DNA of 64,000 nucleotides from Chaetoderma sp. LZ-2023a (taxonomy: Eukaryota > Mollusca > Caudofoveata > Chaetodermatida > Chaetodermatidae), in the NCBI GenBank assembly GCA_034401795.1, contig CM067360.1, positions 122,312,430 through 122,376,429 of the forward strand, read 5' to 3'. A program made the translations under genes and the position numbers. Numbering within the stretch: position 1 is the stretch's first letter; the number at the start of each line of letters is the position of its first letter. Below, piece after piece: positions 1-9,928 of this stretch. The notes under the pieces were generated by a model. It saw nothing but the letters and a program-made list of their open reading frames with translations. It had not been told where the DNA came from and ran no database searches.

Positions 1-370
1 CGTTTTCAACACGTTACCATAACAGCACAGGCCTGAATAGGTGTTACATGAAATTAAAATTATTTATTTCGTGCAACGCGTATTCTGCAACTTACCGATC
101 TATGAATTAAATAAGCCATTGTACGGATATCTGGTATATTTTATATAATCGAAACAGGAATAACTTCTTACCTTGGGCAGCATTACACTCAATGAGTGTG
201 ACCTGAAATGAAATAAATTTAGGCCTACTTAAATTTTATTTAAATATGTAATTATATTTAACACAGAGTTAATATTGTGAGTGGGTCTTATAGACAGACT
301 AGCTAGGCTTGGATCGAAGCAAGCGCGACCCGAAATGTTATTATGTAAGTTTAATCCGCATTGCATCGGC
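1..370. other. AT-rich sequence, nothing recognised
   Basis: I see no open frame with family resemblance, no RNA gene and no member of the repeat families found elsewhere in the window. Confidence 0.5.
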
Positions 371-371
371 A

Positions 372-690
372 AGAATGGAAGAATTCAGGTTTAGCTATCG
401 GTATCAATCGATACCTGCGTTCTCTGAATCTCAATTTCCAGAAAACTGTACAGGTAAGCTGTTAATTATTTTGAAACGAATTTGACTGAGTGCTGGGTGC
501 CAATGGCATTTCAAAATATTCAACAGAAGTTTATTAAACAGCAAAGCCATACAATTCGTACAACTGGACGGACTATTAAGCGTTTAAATTAAATCGAGTC
601 ATTCAAGACGTTGATAATGACCGTCATCCTACACAGCACGTAGTTGATTATGACGTATGGTGGATAAACGGAGTCCTCAGATCTCTGATG
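372..690 (-). mobile_element. MITE-A copy 1, decayed, reverse orientation
   Basis: The block holds the MITE-A landmarks in reverse order: a decayed 'gtttagctat' end, a 'atcgatacc' remnant of the ATCGAT palindrome, half of the core palindrome ending 'tttcaaaatattcaacag' near 519-537, and the 'gacgt' and 'ggtggataaac' end near 655-670. The core palindrome is incomplete. MITE-A is a name given here to a non-autonomous family whose outer ends read aatggacctttccagttt and its complement. No coding capacity is seen. Confidence 0.72.
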
Positions 691-741
691 AACAAAGTTT
701 GGTACCACCGTGAGACCTAAATTACTGAGAGCGTGTTAACC

Positions 742-1076
742 AATGGACCTTTCCAAGTTTATCCATCCATCATATGACGTCATATTACTACGTGACGTGT
801 AGGATATCGTCATAATCATGACGTCATGGGTGATTCGATATAGTCAGTCTTTAACGCGTAATAGTCCGACACGTTGTATGAATCGCATGCCTTTACCATT
901 TAATAAACATGCATATGGCAGCCACAGCGACCAGTCAAATTAGTTTCAAAGTATATAACAGCTAACATGTATAGTTTTCAGGGCGTTCGGGGATCGATCG
1001 ATCCCAACACGATCGAGATGTGTGAGGAGATTAGCTAGAGATGGGCAGGGCATATCTAAACCTGAAAAGATCCATT
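742..1076 (+). mobile_element. MITE-A copy 2
   Basis: Starts 'aatggacctttccaagttt' and ends 'gaaaagatccatt', giving short terminal inverted repeats. Internal order is: two TGACGTCA palindromes (near 775 and 821), 'gtccgacacgttgta', a reduced core palindrome ('cagtcaaattagtttcaaa'), 'ggggatcgatcgatccc' (about 990-1006), and 'gatgggcagggcat'. The 5' arm of the core is mostly missing. Confidence 0.85.
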
Positions 1077-1107
1077 AAACATAGATTGCTTACAATATTA
1101 GCAATAG

Positions 1108-1465
1108 AGTGGTCCATTGCTCCTATGCCCCGCCCATTTCTAGCTATTCTCCGCCCACTTCGTAGATGCGTTCGAATCGATTTAACTCTGTGAACCATGA
1201 ACATCCAGAATTTCAATTTCCATGTAACAATACAGGTAAGCTGTTAAGTTGAAATTTCTCAAACTAATTTGGCTGGAAATGTTGTGCCATATGGCTGCAG
1301 CAGCTCCTTGTTAAACTAGGTTCGAAATATTAAACACAATGTCTATTAAATCATAACTTTAACAAAGACATATAGTTCAGAAACGTTCATGACTGCCCAT
1401 TGTCACTTTCGACAGCTAACAAGTGACGTATTTGATGAGACCGTCAGATACTTGAGTAGGAGATC
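1108..1465 (-). mobile_element. MITE-A copy 3, diverged
   Basis: Reverse-oriented copy: 'tggtccattgctcctatg' then 'ccccgcccatttctagct' at its outer end, a degenerate 'atcgattta', and a diverged core ('tcaaactaatttggctgg', 'gctgcagcagct'). The CRE-like end is barely recognisable ('gtgacgtatttgatgag' near 1422). The right edge is approximate. Confidence 0.68.
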
Positions 1466-2061
1466 GGACACCACCCCCATTTTGGGGGTATATACTCAAA
1501 AGGAGCCTTATGAGAATCCCTGCTGGGATTGTTGTAAAATGTACCACTGGAATGACTGACGCGGTAGCTAGTCAGTTAAGTGATATATTTTTCAAAAATA
1601 ACATTATCCTGGTCTGCAAATGGACATTTTCTATGAGATTTTTCTATGAAACCTTTTTGAATGAATTTTAGAATTAAAGGGGTATAAACTGATATGGGTC
1701 ATTCCAGCCATATAACTATATAGTGGCAGCGCATGTCCACCATCAATAGGCATATATATATATATGTGTCAGATTTAAAGATGATACACGGCCGTAGACA
1801 AGGAAGGGCTTTTTGGGGTGGTGGTGTAAAAATGAAGAAAAAGTTTTTTTAAACATTAAAAGTGAAAAACACTAATAATATTAGTTCAGTGTTGCATAAA
1901 GGTATTGTACCGGTATTGTATAAGAGCAACTGTGTCTAATAAGTTAAAGCATGCACTCGTCTTCCTTCCACTGGCTCTTCAAAAAATTTGGTATCATATC
2001 CTGAATCCTTAGGAGTGTGCCATAATGGCCATTTAGGTATGTTCCGAAAAGATCTGCCAGT
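1466..2061. other. Intergenic stretch with a decayed MITE-B fragment
   Basis: At about 1,540-1,690 are phrases of the MITE-B family ('accactggaatgactgac', 'ggtctgcaaatggacattt', 'aattaaaggggta'), so a broken copy is likely. A short (ta)n run lies near 1,752. The 'ccacccccattttgggggt' dyad near 1,471 is a small inverted repeat. No gene is seen. Confidence 0.5.
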
Positions 2062-2466
2062 AATTCACCTTTCCAGAGTACCCACCCATCATATGACGTC
2101 ATAATGAACTGTGTGAGGGGTAGAATGACATCATAATGAATGACGTCATGAATGGCGTCGATAAGTACGTCACGAACGCATATTTGAAGACGGTCTATGC
2201 GTTGTTGTACAAATTGTTTGCTTTTACTATTTAAAAAATATTCTGTTGAATATTTTGAAACTAATTTGACTGGGTGCTGTTGTTGCCATAGGCAGGAACA
2301 GCACCCAGTCAAATTAGTTACAAAATATTCAACAGCTTCCCTGCATAATTTTGAAGGAAATTGATAGCTAGGGCATTCGGGGATCGATCAATCCCAACAC
2401 AGCGACGTGTGGGTGGAGCCCTAGCTAGTGATGGGCGGGGCATAGCTAAAAATGGAAAGGTCCGTT
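2062..2466 (+). mobile_element. MITE-A copy 4, flanking the nuclease transposon
   Basis: Complete order: 'cacctttccag' end, 'catatgacgtcat' (about 2,090), 'gatgacatcataatgaatga' region, full core palindrome at about 2,243-2,333 with 'ggcaggaacagcacccag' loop side, 'ggggatcgatcaatccc', 'gatgggcggggcatagct' and the terminal 'ggaaaggtccgtt'. The neighbouring nuclease transposon starts at 2,469, right at the end of this copy. Confidence 0.86.
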
Positions 2467-2468
2467 AT

Positions 2469-2606
2469 TAGTCCAGGAGCTAAAGCTAGGTCAGAATCGT
2501 GACGTAGCACACCCAGTATTCGGAAGGTCTGACACTTGCTGTGGCTTGGGGGACATGTCCCACACATTTTAAGCCCGGTTGTACAAACAAATTGTGGTAG
2601 CGCTAA
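2469..2606. repeat. Left terminal inverted repeat of the nuclease transposon
   Basis: Pairs with 6,881-7,028. Best-conserved parts are the outer end, 'cgtagcacacccagtattc' (2,503-2,521) and the inner 'aaattgtggtagcgctaa'. Most mismatches to the other arm are C/T or G/A, as expected of ageing copies. Confidence 0.8.
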
Positions 2607-2822
2607 TTAGTTATCCTGATTTCTTTGCATAGGGGGTCTAGGCTTTGGCTGTATCCACAGTGCACAACGATATAAGCATGATCGTGTCATAACTCAAAGT
2701 AATATCGTATTAGATTCACCATATATGATATTTAGACGGATATCGACCTAACATATATCCAACATACATTTTGCATGCATATACCAAAGGCGAGGGTGAA
2801 ATGTGAAGGTTATATTTTATGT

Positions 2823-2948
2823 ATGTATACTAACTCCATCAAAGAATCTGTATATCCAGCTGTACCACTGTTGACAAAGCACCCAGGTAATGGTGGTTGT
2901 AATGAGACAGATGGATGTGGTGGTAATCGGTGCGGAAAAACAAATTAA
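2823..2948 (+). other. Short cysteine-containing open frame upstream of the nuclease gene
   Basis: An ATG at 2,823 opens 41 codons ending at TAA 2,946-2,948. The product includes 'GNGGCNETDGCGGNRCGKT', richer in Cys and Gly than chance. It overlaps the start of the first long frame (2,890) in another frame. It could be the original N-terminus of the nuclease protein separated by a third frameshift, or a chance frame. Confidence 0.3.
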
Positions 2949-3825
2949 AATGAATACTACAAAACACATAAGCCTCGCTATGACAATGTGGCATCTTACA
3001 GGTTCCAAACAAGTTGTCATCATTCTGAATCGTATGGGTCATAGCGTTTCCTATGATGATATTGAGGTAGTTGACACTAGTATGGCGCTTGAAGTATTAG
3101 CTCAATCAACACGGTATGGAGTTGTAATACCAACAAACATTGTTCCAAACTCGTTCGTTCAAGTAGCAGCTGATAACAATGATATACTTGAAGAAACCTT
3201 AGACGGTAAACAGACAACTCACTCAACGACAATGGTGATGTTCCAACGAATGCAATTTGGCCCAAGACCAGAGCGTGTCATACATGCTGAACACTCAGTC
3301 AGGAGAAGGGCTTTGACAGCACCAGGTACTGAAAACAGAATTCTTGATTGTGGGGTGTTTGGTAGAAGACCAGTTGTGACCGCGTTCATAGACACTGTCA
3401 AGAAGGATTGGTACCAATGTGATAGCTCAATCCAGGAACAGGCATTCGTCATGGATCTTGCATGGGCCATCGTTCGAATGTGTCCAATAAAATTGTTTGC
3501 CGTAGATCTTGTACCCATGATGACCACAGAAACACAAACAGTCCCTAGTTGGAGTGGATTTAATGCACTTGTATCATGTGCTAACGCACCTTTTACACAA
3601 ATCGGTTACTGTCCAATGATTTCCGGATCACCAACTGAATTCAATACGGTGTATACTGTCATGAAACAAGTTCAAAGAATGATGACAACACTAGGACAGA
3701 ATGACTCGGTCATTACATTCGACTTGGCCATATATGTCAAGGCAAAGGAGATACAGTGGCGATATAAAGAAGAGTTTAGTGACACTGTGATCAGACTGGG
3801 GGGATTCCACATTGCGCTAAACTAA
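2890..3825 (+). pseudogene. Nuclease-transposon protein, N-terminal part
   Basis: An open frame of 311 codons that resembles the N-terminal part of a large uncharacterised protein family common in marine invertebrates; recognisable blocks are 'LTGSKQVVIILNRMGHSVSY' (residues about 36-55), 'AADNNDILEETLDGKQTTHS' and 'LDCGVFGRRP'. The frame is closed by TAA at 3,823-3,825. Translation continues in the same frame beyond it with family-like sequence (LAVIGKMFDDSG...), so the stop is best read as a nonsense mutation and not a natural end. The ATG at 2,890 is only the first in frame: an in-frame stop lies at 2,872, and the true start may be elsewhere (see 2,823). Function of this region is unknown; it has no motif I can assign. 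Confidence 0.75.
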
Positions 3826-3843
3826 TTAGCTGTTATTGGAAAG

Positions 3844-4380
3844 ATGTTTGATGACTCTGGCTTAGAAGATCTCCTCATAGAGGCCAACACATATGGTAGC
3901 AGCACGGCTACTGCTCTACTTAAAGGGAAGTCTTATAATCGAGGAGTGAGGGCTCACAAATTGGTTATGGAAGCGCTGCTGCGATTACAATGGAAGTCTT
4001 TTTCCAAATGGGTTCAACAAAATGGACAACATGAAGACCACATTACTCCAACAGAATTGGAGAGTCTGGATGAGAAAATTAAGATGTGCCGAAGCAGCAT
4101 TGACGACTTAGATGCACTGCAAGAAAATTTCAAAGAGGTGTGTATGTACGTGAATAAATTGCAACAGCTGTTCAAATCCTTTAAAGTTGAGTCAAGCTCG
4201 AAATCACACCTGTTCGCATTTTGGAACTCATATATTCATATGGTAGAGCTGCTGCTTGGATTCATAAGAGCTGAGAGAACTGGAGATTGGCAGGCACACC
4301 TATCTGCTACTGCTGCTATTTCTACAGCATGGACAGAACCAATTATGCAAGATGGCTGCCAATATATCTTGCGGACATGA
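3844..4380 (+). pseudogene. Nuclease-transposon protein, middle part
   Basis: This frame is the in-frame continuation of 2,890-3,825 after one TAA. Residues such as 'GLEDLLIEANTYGSSTATAL' and 'SYNRGVRAHKLVMEALLRLQ' match the same invertebrate family. Family resemblance holds to about 4,308 ('RTGDWQAHLSATAA'), after which this frame runs into unrelated residues and a stop while the family sequence resumes in the frame of 4,287-6,533 ('FYSMDRTNYARWLP'). A one-base-type frameshift is therefore placed at about 4,305-4,325. The ATG at 3,844 is not evidence of a separate start. Confidence 0.75.
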
Positions 4381-6533
4381 AGATGCTTCCAAGTACACAT
4401 CCCCATGTACATGAACAATTCTTGAATGGAAATCATTCCGTAAGTCGCTCAGACCATCCATTCAATCAAGTGTGGACAGATATGGCCTTAGAGCAATCGA
4501 TTAATTTGGATTCCAAAAAGCGAGGTGGTATTATTGGAATAACACAAAAGCCAGGAGCTCTGGAGAGGTGGTTTTTAACTAGCCACGAGAGGGCAGCCAT
4601 AACAACGGTCACAAAGCAAATGTGCGGGTTACAAGATAGTCACATGTTTGGAGTACATAAGGAAATGGGGACTAATCGAATGAACAGGGATGAAACCGAT
4701 GTGCAGAAGATACTTTCGATGTTCTCATCATATATAATGACCAATCCCTTTAATATTGCGGAAAACGACGACAGCGAGTGTCTTCCGCTTGTAAACATTG
4801 CAACTGGCGTGGTATTGCCTAGTGAAATCGCCAAGAGACTTGTTTCAGCCTGTGACATTGGTAAGGAGATTATGGACAATTTTGTTCAGGAGCGGCTGGA
4901 CACTAACACGAGAAGCTTTTGGGACACGTTGCCACACTTAAAGCTTAAAACACTTGCCAGCCTAGCACAGAAGAAAAAACTCAAAACAAATGATGAAAAA
5001 ATTCACAATGTGAGATCTGACCGCGAACTATTTGGTCGATTAATTATTGCCGCAAGGTCCAGAGATGTTGATTTAAAACTAGTGATGACGTATGAACTGT
5101 CTGCTGTTCCACTATCATTGTCACATACGGATGGGACTCTAAGAAAGAATGTGAAAAGTGTTTTGTTAAGTGAACTAGAAAAGGAAGTAAATGTTGATGG
5201 ACGGCTTCCACCTGTGGACAAGACAGGCGCAACAGCTTATGTAGTAGATGGCATGGCAATTGTGCAAATGGTTAAAACTGGAGGTACGTCTACATTTGGA
5301 GAATTGGCTGATAAATACTGGCACATCTTTACAGTTCCACTGAATCAAGAAGACTGCAACAGAGTAGATATAGTTTTTGACAGATATGATAGACTGGAAT
5401 CTCTCAAAGCGGAAGAGCGGCTAAAACGTGGGTCATCAACAGCATTGGAAGTAAAGATTGCTGGAGAAAATACTCCCGTTCCAAAGCAATGGGCCAAGTA
5501 CATCAGCAATCCAAGCAACAAAAGTAACCTGGTTGCATTTCTCAGCAAGCGGTGGCGTGATACTGGTCCACATATGCTATCTGCCGACAATTGCGTCATT
5601 CTTGCTGGTGGCTTTAACGATGGAATGGATGGTGTTGTCATTTCAGCGAACAATTCGTCGTATTTGGAAGAACTTCGATCAGATCACGAGGAAGCAGATA
5701 CGCGTATGATGTTGCACGCGCTACACGCTTCAAAAGACCACATGCGTGTTGTTATACAGTCTCCTGATACAGACGTGGCAGTACTTAGTATATATACGTA
5801 TCGTTCGCTTCACTGTTCTGAACTATGGTTCCATACGGGCACAAAGGACAAATTGCGATACATACCAATACATACAGTTGCTCAAGTACTGGGCCCAGCT
5901 ATCTGTCTGTCTTTGCCTGGGTTTCATTCTCTTACAGGTTATGATAGCACTAGTGCATTATTTGGAGTCGCTAAGAGAAAAGCATTCAATCTCTTAAAGT
6001 CATCTGAATGTCATCAGCTTAGCTTAGCCCAACTCGGCGAACATGTTGACTTATCACCGAATACTGCAATTCTATGTGAGAAATTTGTCTGTGAGTTGTA
6101 TACCACCAGGGATGTGGGAAAGACAGCTGATGAAACCCGTTATTGGCTCTTTTGTCAAAAGAGACAAAGAAATGAAAATCTTCCACCTACATCGAATAGT
6201 CTAAAGCATCACACCGAAAGGGCCAATTTTCAAGCTCTTGTTTGGAGACGTTCATTGCAAGCTGTTCAGAATCTTCCATCTCCAAATGGACATGGCTGGA
6301 GTATAGTGGATGGTCTACTCAAGCATGTTCTAATGTCAAAGGATCCTGCTCCATTTGGATTAATTGAACTCACATCATGTAGATGTCAAATGTCTGCCTG
6401 CAAAAGAACAGATCTCTGTCAATGCAAGGCTAACAATCTACTCTGCACTGAAGCATGCCTTTGTATGGGAGGTGAAATGTGTGACAATGTTCAGCATACA
6501 ATTGTCGAAGATGACTTTGACACGGATGAGTAA
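4287..6533 (+). pseudogene. XPG/FEN-like nuclease with Cys-rich tail (Academ-type), C-terminal part
   Basis: 748 codons to the TAA at 6,531-6,533; real homology begins at about residue 12. Order: 'MDRTNYARWLP' (15-25), 'RWFLTSHERAAI' (94-105), then a nuclease region whose acidic motifs follow the FEN1/XPG order: 'VVDGMAIVQ' (319-327), 'IVFDRYDRLESLKAEERLKR' (362-381), 'HEEADTR' (467-473), 'SPDTDVAVL' (492-500), 'LTGYDSTSALFGVAKRKA' (549-566). In FEN1-type enzymes these motifs carry the metal-binding Asp and Glu residues that cut branched DNA. The tail has nine cysteines (698, 700, 705, 711, 713, 720, 724, 726, 732), like a CXC/Tesmin or 'Cys8' zinc module. The role in transposition is inferred. 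An alternative is a host gene of the same invertebrate family, but the flanking inverted repeats argue for a transposon. Confidence 0.8.
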
Positions 6534-6880
6534 CATTCTCTCATTTGCTCACGTGATAAATATGTCCTGCCAGCTTGTGTAGACATGCACTGCATGTCAG
6601 TTAAAAGTTTAATTATGAAAAATGTAGAAAACATGGGCATTGTTGTAGCTAAGGTATTGCTAGTCACAAGAAGACCTAAGTGCCCCAATATGTACAAAGC
6701 AACATACGGGTGTCTTAAACGAGGTTGATTATGTATAAATCTGCGATATACGATAACTCCTTTCCATTTTGGTTAAGATTGTATTGATATAACATGCACT
6801 TAAGTTTGTGAAAAATTTACCATTGTGAAAGTTGTTTGAGAGCTACATTCAACACCTATTGTAAATGGGCTTCTCACGGG
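6534..6880. other. 3' non-coding part of the nuclease transposon
   Basis: AT-rich sequence between the stop codon and the right inverted repeat. I see no further gene. Confidence 0.5.
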
Positions 6881-7028
6881 TTAGTGATACCACAATTTTC
6901 TTGTACAGCACGGCTCAGAATATACCCAAGACATCGGTCTAGCATAATATAGAGACAAACCTTCTGAATACTTGGTGTGCTACGAAACCATTCTTCTAGA
7001 CCCCTTTTGAAAATTGGCTCCCGGACTA
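6881..7028. repeat. Right terminal inverted repeat of the nuclease transposon
   Basis: Complement of 2,469-2,606. The gap-free 97-base match occupies 6,888-6,984; the outermost block ends 'ggctcccggacta' at 7,028, followed by TAT. Between the 97-base block and the outer end this arm is about ten bases longer than the left one. Confidence 0.8.
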
Positions 7029-7031
7029 TAT

Positions 7032-7444
7032 CATGAGTTAATGTTGTATTGCCATTCCGTTTACGCGAGACCGTATCAGGCGTAAGCGAGAATATGGCCA
7101 TGCAATTCATACCGTACCACAATTACTTCTAATAATAGTTAATGTTTGATAGAAATTTAAATGTTATTTTACTAACTCGGATGGTAGAAATCGATTTTTG
7201 TCATATAATTTTCAAAAACTTTCCTTAACAAGACTGTCAGGTAGACTGTTTCTGAAGAAAATGGCTAAAAATAGAATAACTTAACAACCAGATGAGGGAC
7301 CCATGGAAATGCGACTGATACTATATGAGAGTATCTATATTTCAAAGTTTTCAGTGCTGGACAACTCGACTCCCGTCTGGCTGGCTTCCTATAATTCTCG
7401 AAGCTTCAAAACTTGTCTACAGCCTCGCGTTGTCTAGGACACCA
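7032..7444. other. Intergenic stretch, nothing recognised
   Basis: No coding frame or repeat family member is apparent between the transposon and the next MITE-A. Confidence 0.5.
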
Positions 7445-7842
7445 CTATGGACCTGTCCAGTTTATCCATCTATCGAATGACGTCACAATCAACTACGTGA
7501 TGTGTAGGATGACGTCATAGTCAATTAAGGCATGAATGACTCGATTTAGTCCGTCTTAAACCTTTAATGGGTCCGACACGTTGTACGAATTGTATGTCTT
7601 TACTATATAATAAACATTCTATTGAATATTTTGAAACTAATTTGACTGGGTGCTGTTGCTGCCTATGGCAGCAACAGCACCCAGTCAAATTAGTTTCAAA
7701 ATATTCAACGGCTAACCTGTATAATTTTCTGGAAATAAATGTCCAGGGAGTTCAGGGATCGATCGATCCCAACATGAGCGAGGTGTGGGTGGGGATTAGC
7801 TAGAAATGGGCGTGGCAAAGCTAAAACTGTAAAGATCCATTT
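7445..7842 (+). mobile_element. MITE-A copy 5, best-preserved
   Basis: Most regular copy in the window. Ends are 'atggacctgtccagttt' and 'aaaactgtaaagatccatt'. It has 'gatgacgtcat' (about 7,508-7,518), a near-perfect core palindrome at about 7,621-7,710 whose arms read 'ttgaatattttgaaacta' with the loop 'gctgcctatggcagc', then 'gggatcgatcgatccc' (7,755-7,770) and 'gatt' plus 'agctagaaatgggcg'. It can serve as the family reference within this window. Confidence 0.92.
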
Positions 7843-8506
7843 ACACATGTAGGCCTACTGCACCTCAAACAGCAGCAACTGATTCGGTATTTGATGCATG
7901 GCATCATAAACAGGATCATATTAGTTATTTTACATATCGTAATATTTATATTATCTGATCTCTTTTATTTCAACACTTACAATAGCCATAGCTAGAACGA
8001 TTGCCACATTCATCTTGATGTCCACTTGGTTTCAAAGATACTGAGAACTGGTATATGAAAGACGGTCAAAACCACTGCTGAAGAGGTGCGTAACTCGTCC
8101 TGGTGACCATGGCTGGAGATAAGCTCCTAAACAGTACAGTAAACCCCCGTTTATAACCGGCACTGCGTGGACCATTTAAAAACGGTCAGTATAACAGATG
8201 GATATTTAATATATGTCAATTGTATTAAAAGATTGCTTTTGGGGAACACAACGTCTGGGTTATTTTTAACGGGTTGTTTTACGACTATACCTCTTAAAGA
8301 ACCACCATTTTGCGGCGTTCATAAGCAGGTGTCCAAACGAGACAGGTTTCAGTTTATCTTTGAATTATCTCAAAATTACGCCAATTGGTCGGAATTGTAC
8401 TATCAATCGCGTCATAAACTCAGTATTGCATACGCTACGTTCTAAGGCCATATAGATATGTTAAGCTTTTATGATGAGAAAACAGCAGGTTTCTGACCAA
8501 TACACT
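7843..8506. other. Intergenic; possible pogo/Tigger-type end
   Basis: Near 8,139 the text 'cagtaaacccccgtttataa' resembles the terminal repeat of pogo/Tigger-type mariner elements. No matching opposite end or transposase was found, so this is at most a fragment. The open frame at 8,167-8,445 has no family I recognise. Confidence 0.35.
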
Positions 8507-8607
8507 GATAACGCGGCTTACTGGGCCGATGCTGGACTGATACCGGGCCGATACTGAAAGTATCGGCACGGTATCGGCCCAACATTTGCCCAGTAAGCCG
8601 CGTTATC
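8507..8607. repeat. Short foldback element, hairpin family D copy 1
   Basis: Arms 'gataacgcggcttactgggc' and its exact complement at 8,588-8,607 enclose a second inverted pair ('gggccgatac' / 'gtatcggc'). The whole 101 bp can fold on itself. A relative of 48 bp lies at 60,474-60,521. Confidence 0.8.
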
Positions 8608-9103
8608 TGGGAGGCTACTCGTACAATACATTTAAGTGTAGGCATTGTTAAAGCTTTCATGACCTTTAAAGCTGTGTTAAAAGGTTTTTTATTTTACCAT
8701 ATTTCTGTGAAAATTGGCAATTTAAAAATAAGGGTGTAGCTTTGTGCCGAGAATACGCTTTTAACGTAATGACCGGTCATCTTGTTTCGTCGTCGAAATT
8801 AAAATCGAGCTGATCCATCCAATTTTTTGTGAAATATTTTTCATACAGATATAATCTAGCTTTAGGTGAAATAATAGCTGATATGAATGGAGTAGTATAC
8901 ACGTGTCATTTCACGATTCAATTGTTTTTATCACCATATTCTAGTGGAAATTGCTACGCCAATGGTCACTCATTACCCACGAGACACTGCTCGATCTCGT
9001 ATCGAAGGATATCTCGCGAGACACGAATGTGGAAATGGGTAAATTTCACAATCACATGTCACGAACTAATCACATTCATTAGGCGAGGCGTTCCACAATG
9101 CAT
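8608..9103. other. Intergenic stretch, nothing recognised
   Basis: The open frame at 8,829-9,107 has no family resemblance and runs into the next repeat. Confidence 0.45.
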
Positions 9104-9313
9104 TTAACCCTTACCAATCTGATGTCAATATTCTATCTTTTATTGTGTCACTATCACAGAAACTGGTGTACAGTTTTCAACAATTTTGGTGGAAGATGTT
9201 GCTGTTAACGACAGCACCATCTCTCACCAAATTTGTTGAAAAATGAACACCAGTTAATCTTTTAATTTAATTTGAAAATTCAAATTTTTTGACACCAGAG
9301 TGCTAAGGGGTAA
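9104..9313 (+). mobile_element. MITE-C copy 1, piggyBac-like TTAA element
   Basis: Begins TTAA then 'cccttaccaatctgatgtca' and ends 'ttttgacaccagagtgctaa' followed by a decayed 'ggggtaag'. The two ends are inverted repeats. A second copy at 47,817-48,026 is alike over its full length and has TTAA on both sides. The TTAA duplication and CCC start suggest a piggyBac-type non-autonomous element, by inference. Confidence 0.8.
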
Positions 9314-9530
9314 GCAGTGTTCATGCTCGGCCTCGCCTGTAGATGGCAAATATTCACATCCGGAATGGATCTCTAAAACTTGTTGCTGTAAACATTGTGT
9401 TTATTTTTAATTTTCCACATTCAGTTCATCCAATCTCGCTGAAACTTCACACACATATTATAGGGATGAGTGCCGACGAAGCCTGATTGCGCTGGTGGGT
9501 TTTAGTAGGGCTCCCCACCCATACCTATTT

Positions 9531-9928
9531 TAATAGACCTTTCTTTTTATCCACCCATCATATTACGTCATAATCAACTGCGTGACGTGTATAATGACAT
9601 CATAATGAATCACATCATTATGACATCATGAATGACGTAGATAAGTACGTCACGAACGCATATTTGAAGACGGACTATGCGTTGCTGTACGAATTGTATC
9701 TCTTTACTATTTAATAAATATTATGTTGAATATTTTGAAACTAATTTGACTGGGCGCAACAGCAGCACTCAGCGAAATTAGTTTCAAAATATTTAACAGC
9801 TTACCTGTATAGTTTTCAGGAAATTTATAGTTAAGTCATTCGGGGATCGATCAATCCCAACACAGTGAAGTGTGGGTGGAGCTTAGCTAGAGGTGAGCGG
9901 TGCATAGCTAAAACTGGAAACGTGCATT
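9531..9928 (+). mobile_element. MITE-A copy 6
   Basis: Starts 'aatagacctttctttttatc', carries 'gatgacatcat'-type CRE-like dyads diverged from TGACGTCA, a core palindrome at about 9,724-9,798 with a shortened loop ('gggcgcaacagcagcactc'), 'ggggatcgatcaatccc' (9,841-9,857) and ends 'aaactggaaacgtgcatt'. Confidence 0.88.

Larger units (their letters stand above)
2469..7028 (+). mobile_element. Academ-like DNA transposon with XPG/FEN nuclease gene
   Basis: The element is bounded by long imperfect inverted repeats. The outermost 15 bases are 'tagtccaggagctaa' on the left and 'tagtccgggagccaa' on the complement of the right end. Further in, a 97-base block at 2,503-2,599 aligns without gaps to the complement of 6,888-6,984, with 66 identities by my count. 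The immediate flanks are TAT on both sides (2,466-2,468 and 7,029-7,031), a candidate 3 bp duplication. The element is 4,560 bp and encodes one gene with an XPG/FEN-like nuclease and a cysteine-rich tail. From memory, the Academ superfamily combines those two modules with 3-4 bp duplications, so Academ is my best assignment, by inference. Uncertainty: a 3 bp match can be chance, and no transposase search was run. Confidence 0.78.

Noticed and set aside
2890..6533. Host gene with programmed stop readthrough and frameshifting
   Set aside because: A single TAA and one shift between conserved blocks are more simply explained as mutations in a transposon copy; I saw no slippery heptamer with a clear downstream structure at about 4,310.
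7567..7803. Open frames across MITE-A palindromes, also at 1,944-2,312 and 44,605-44,823
   Set aside because: They translate the palindrome itself and recur only with the repeat; no codon preference or family match is visible.
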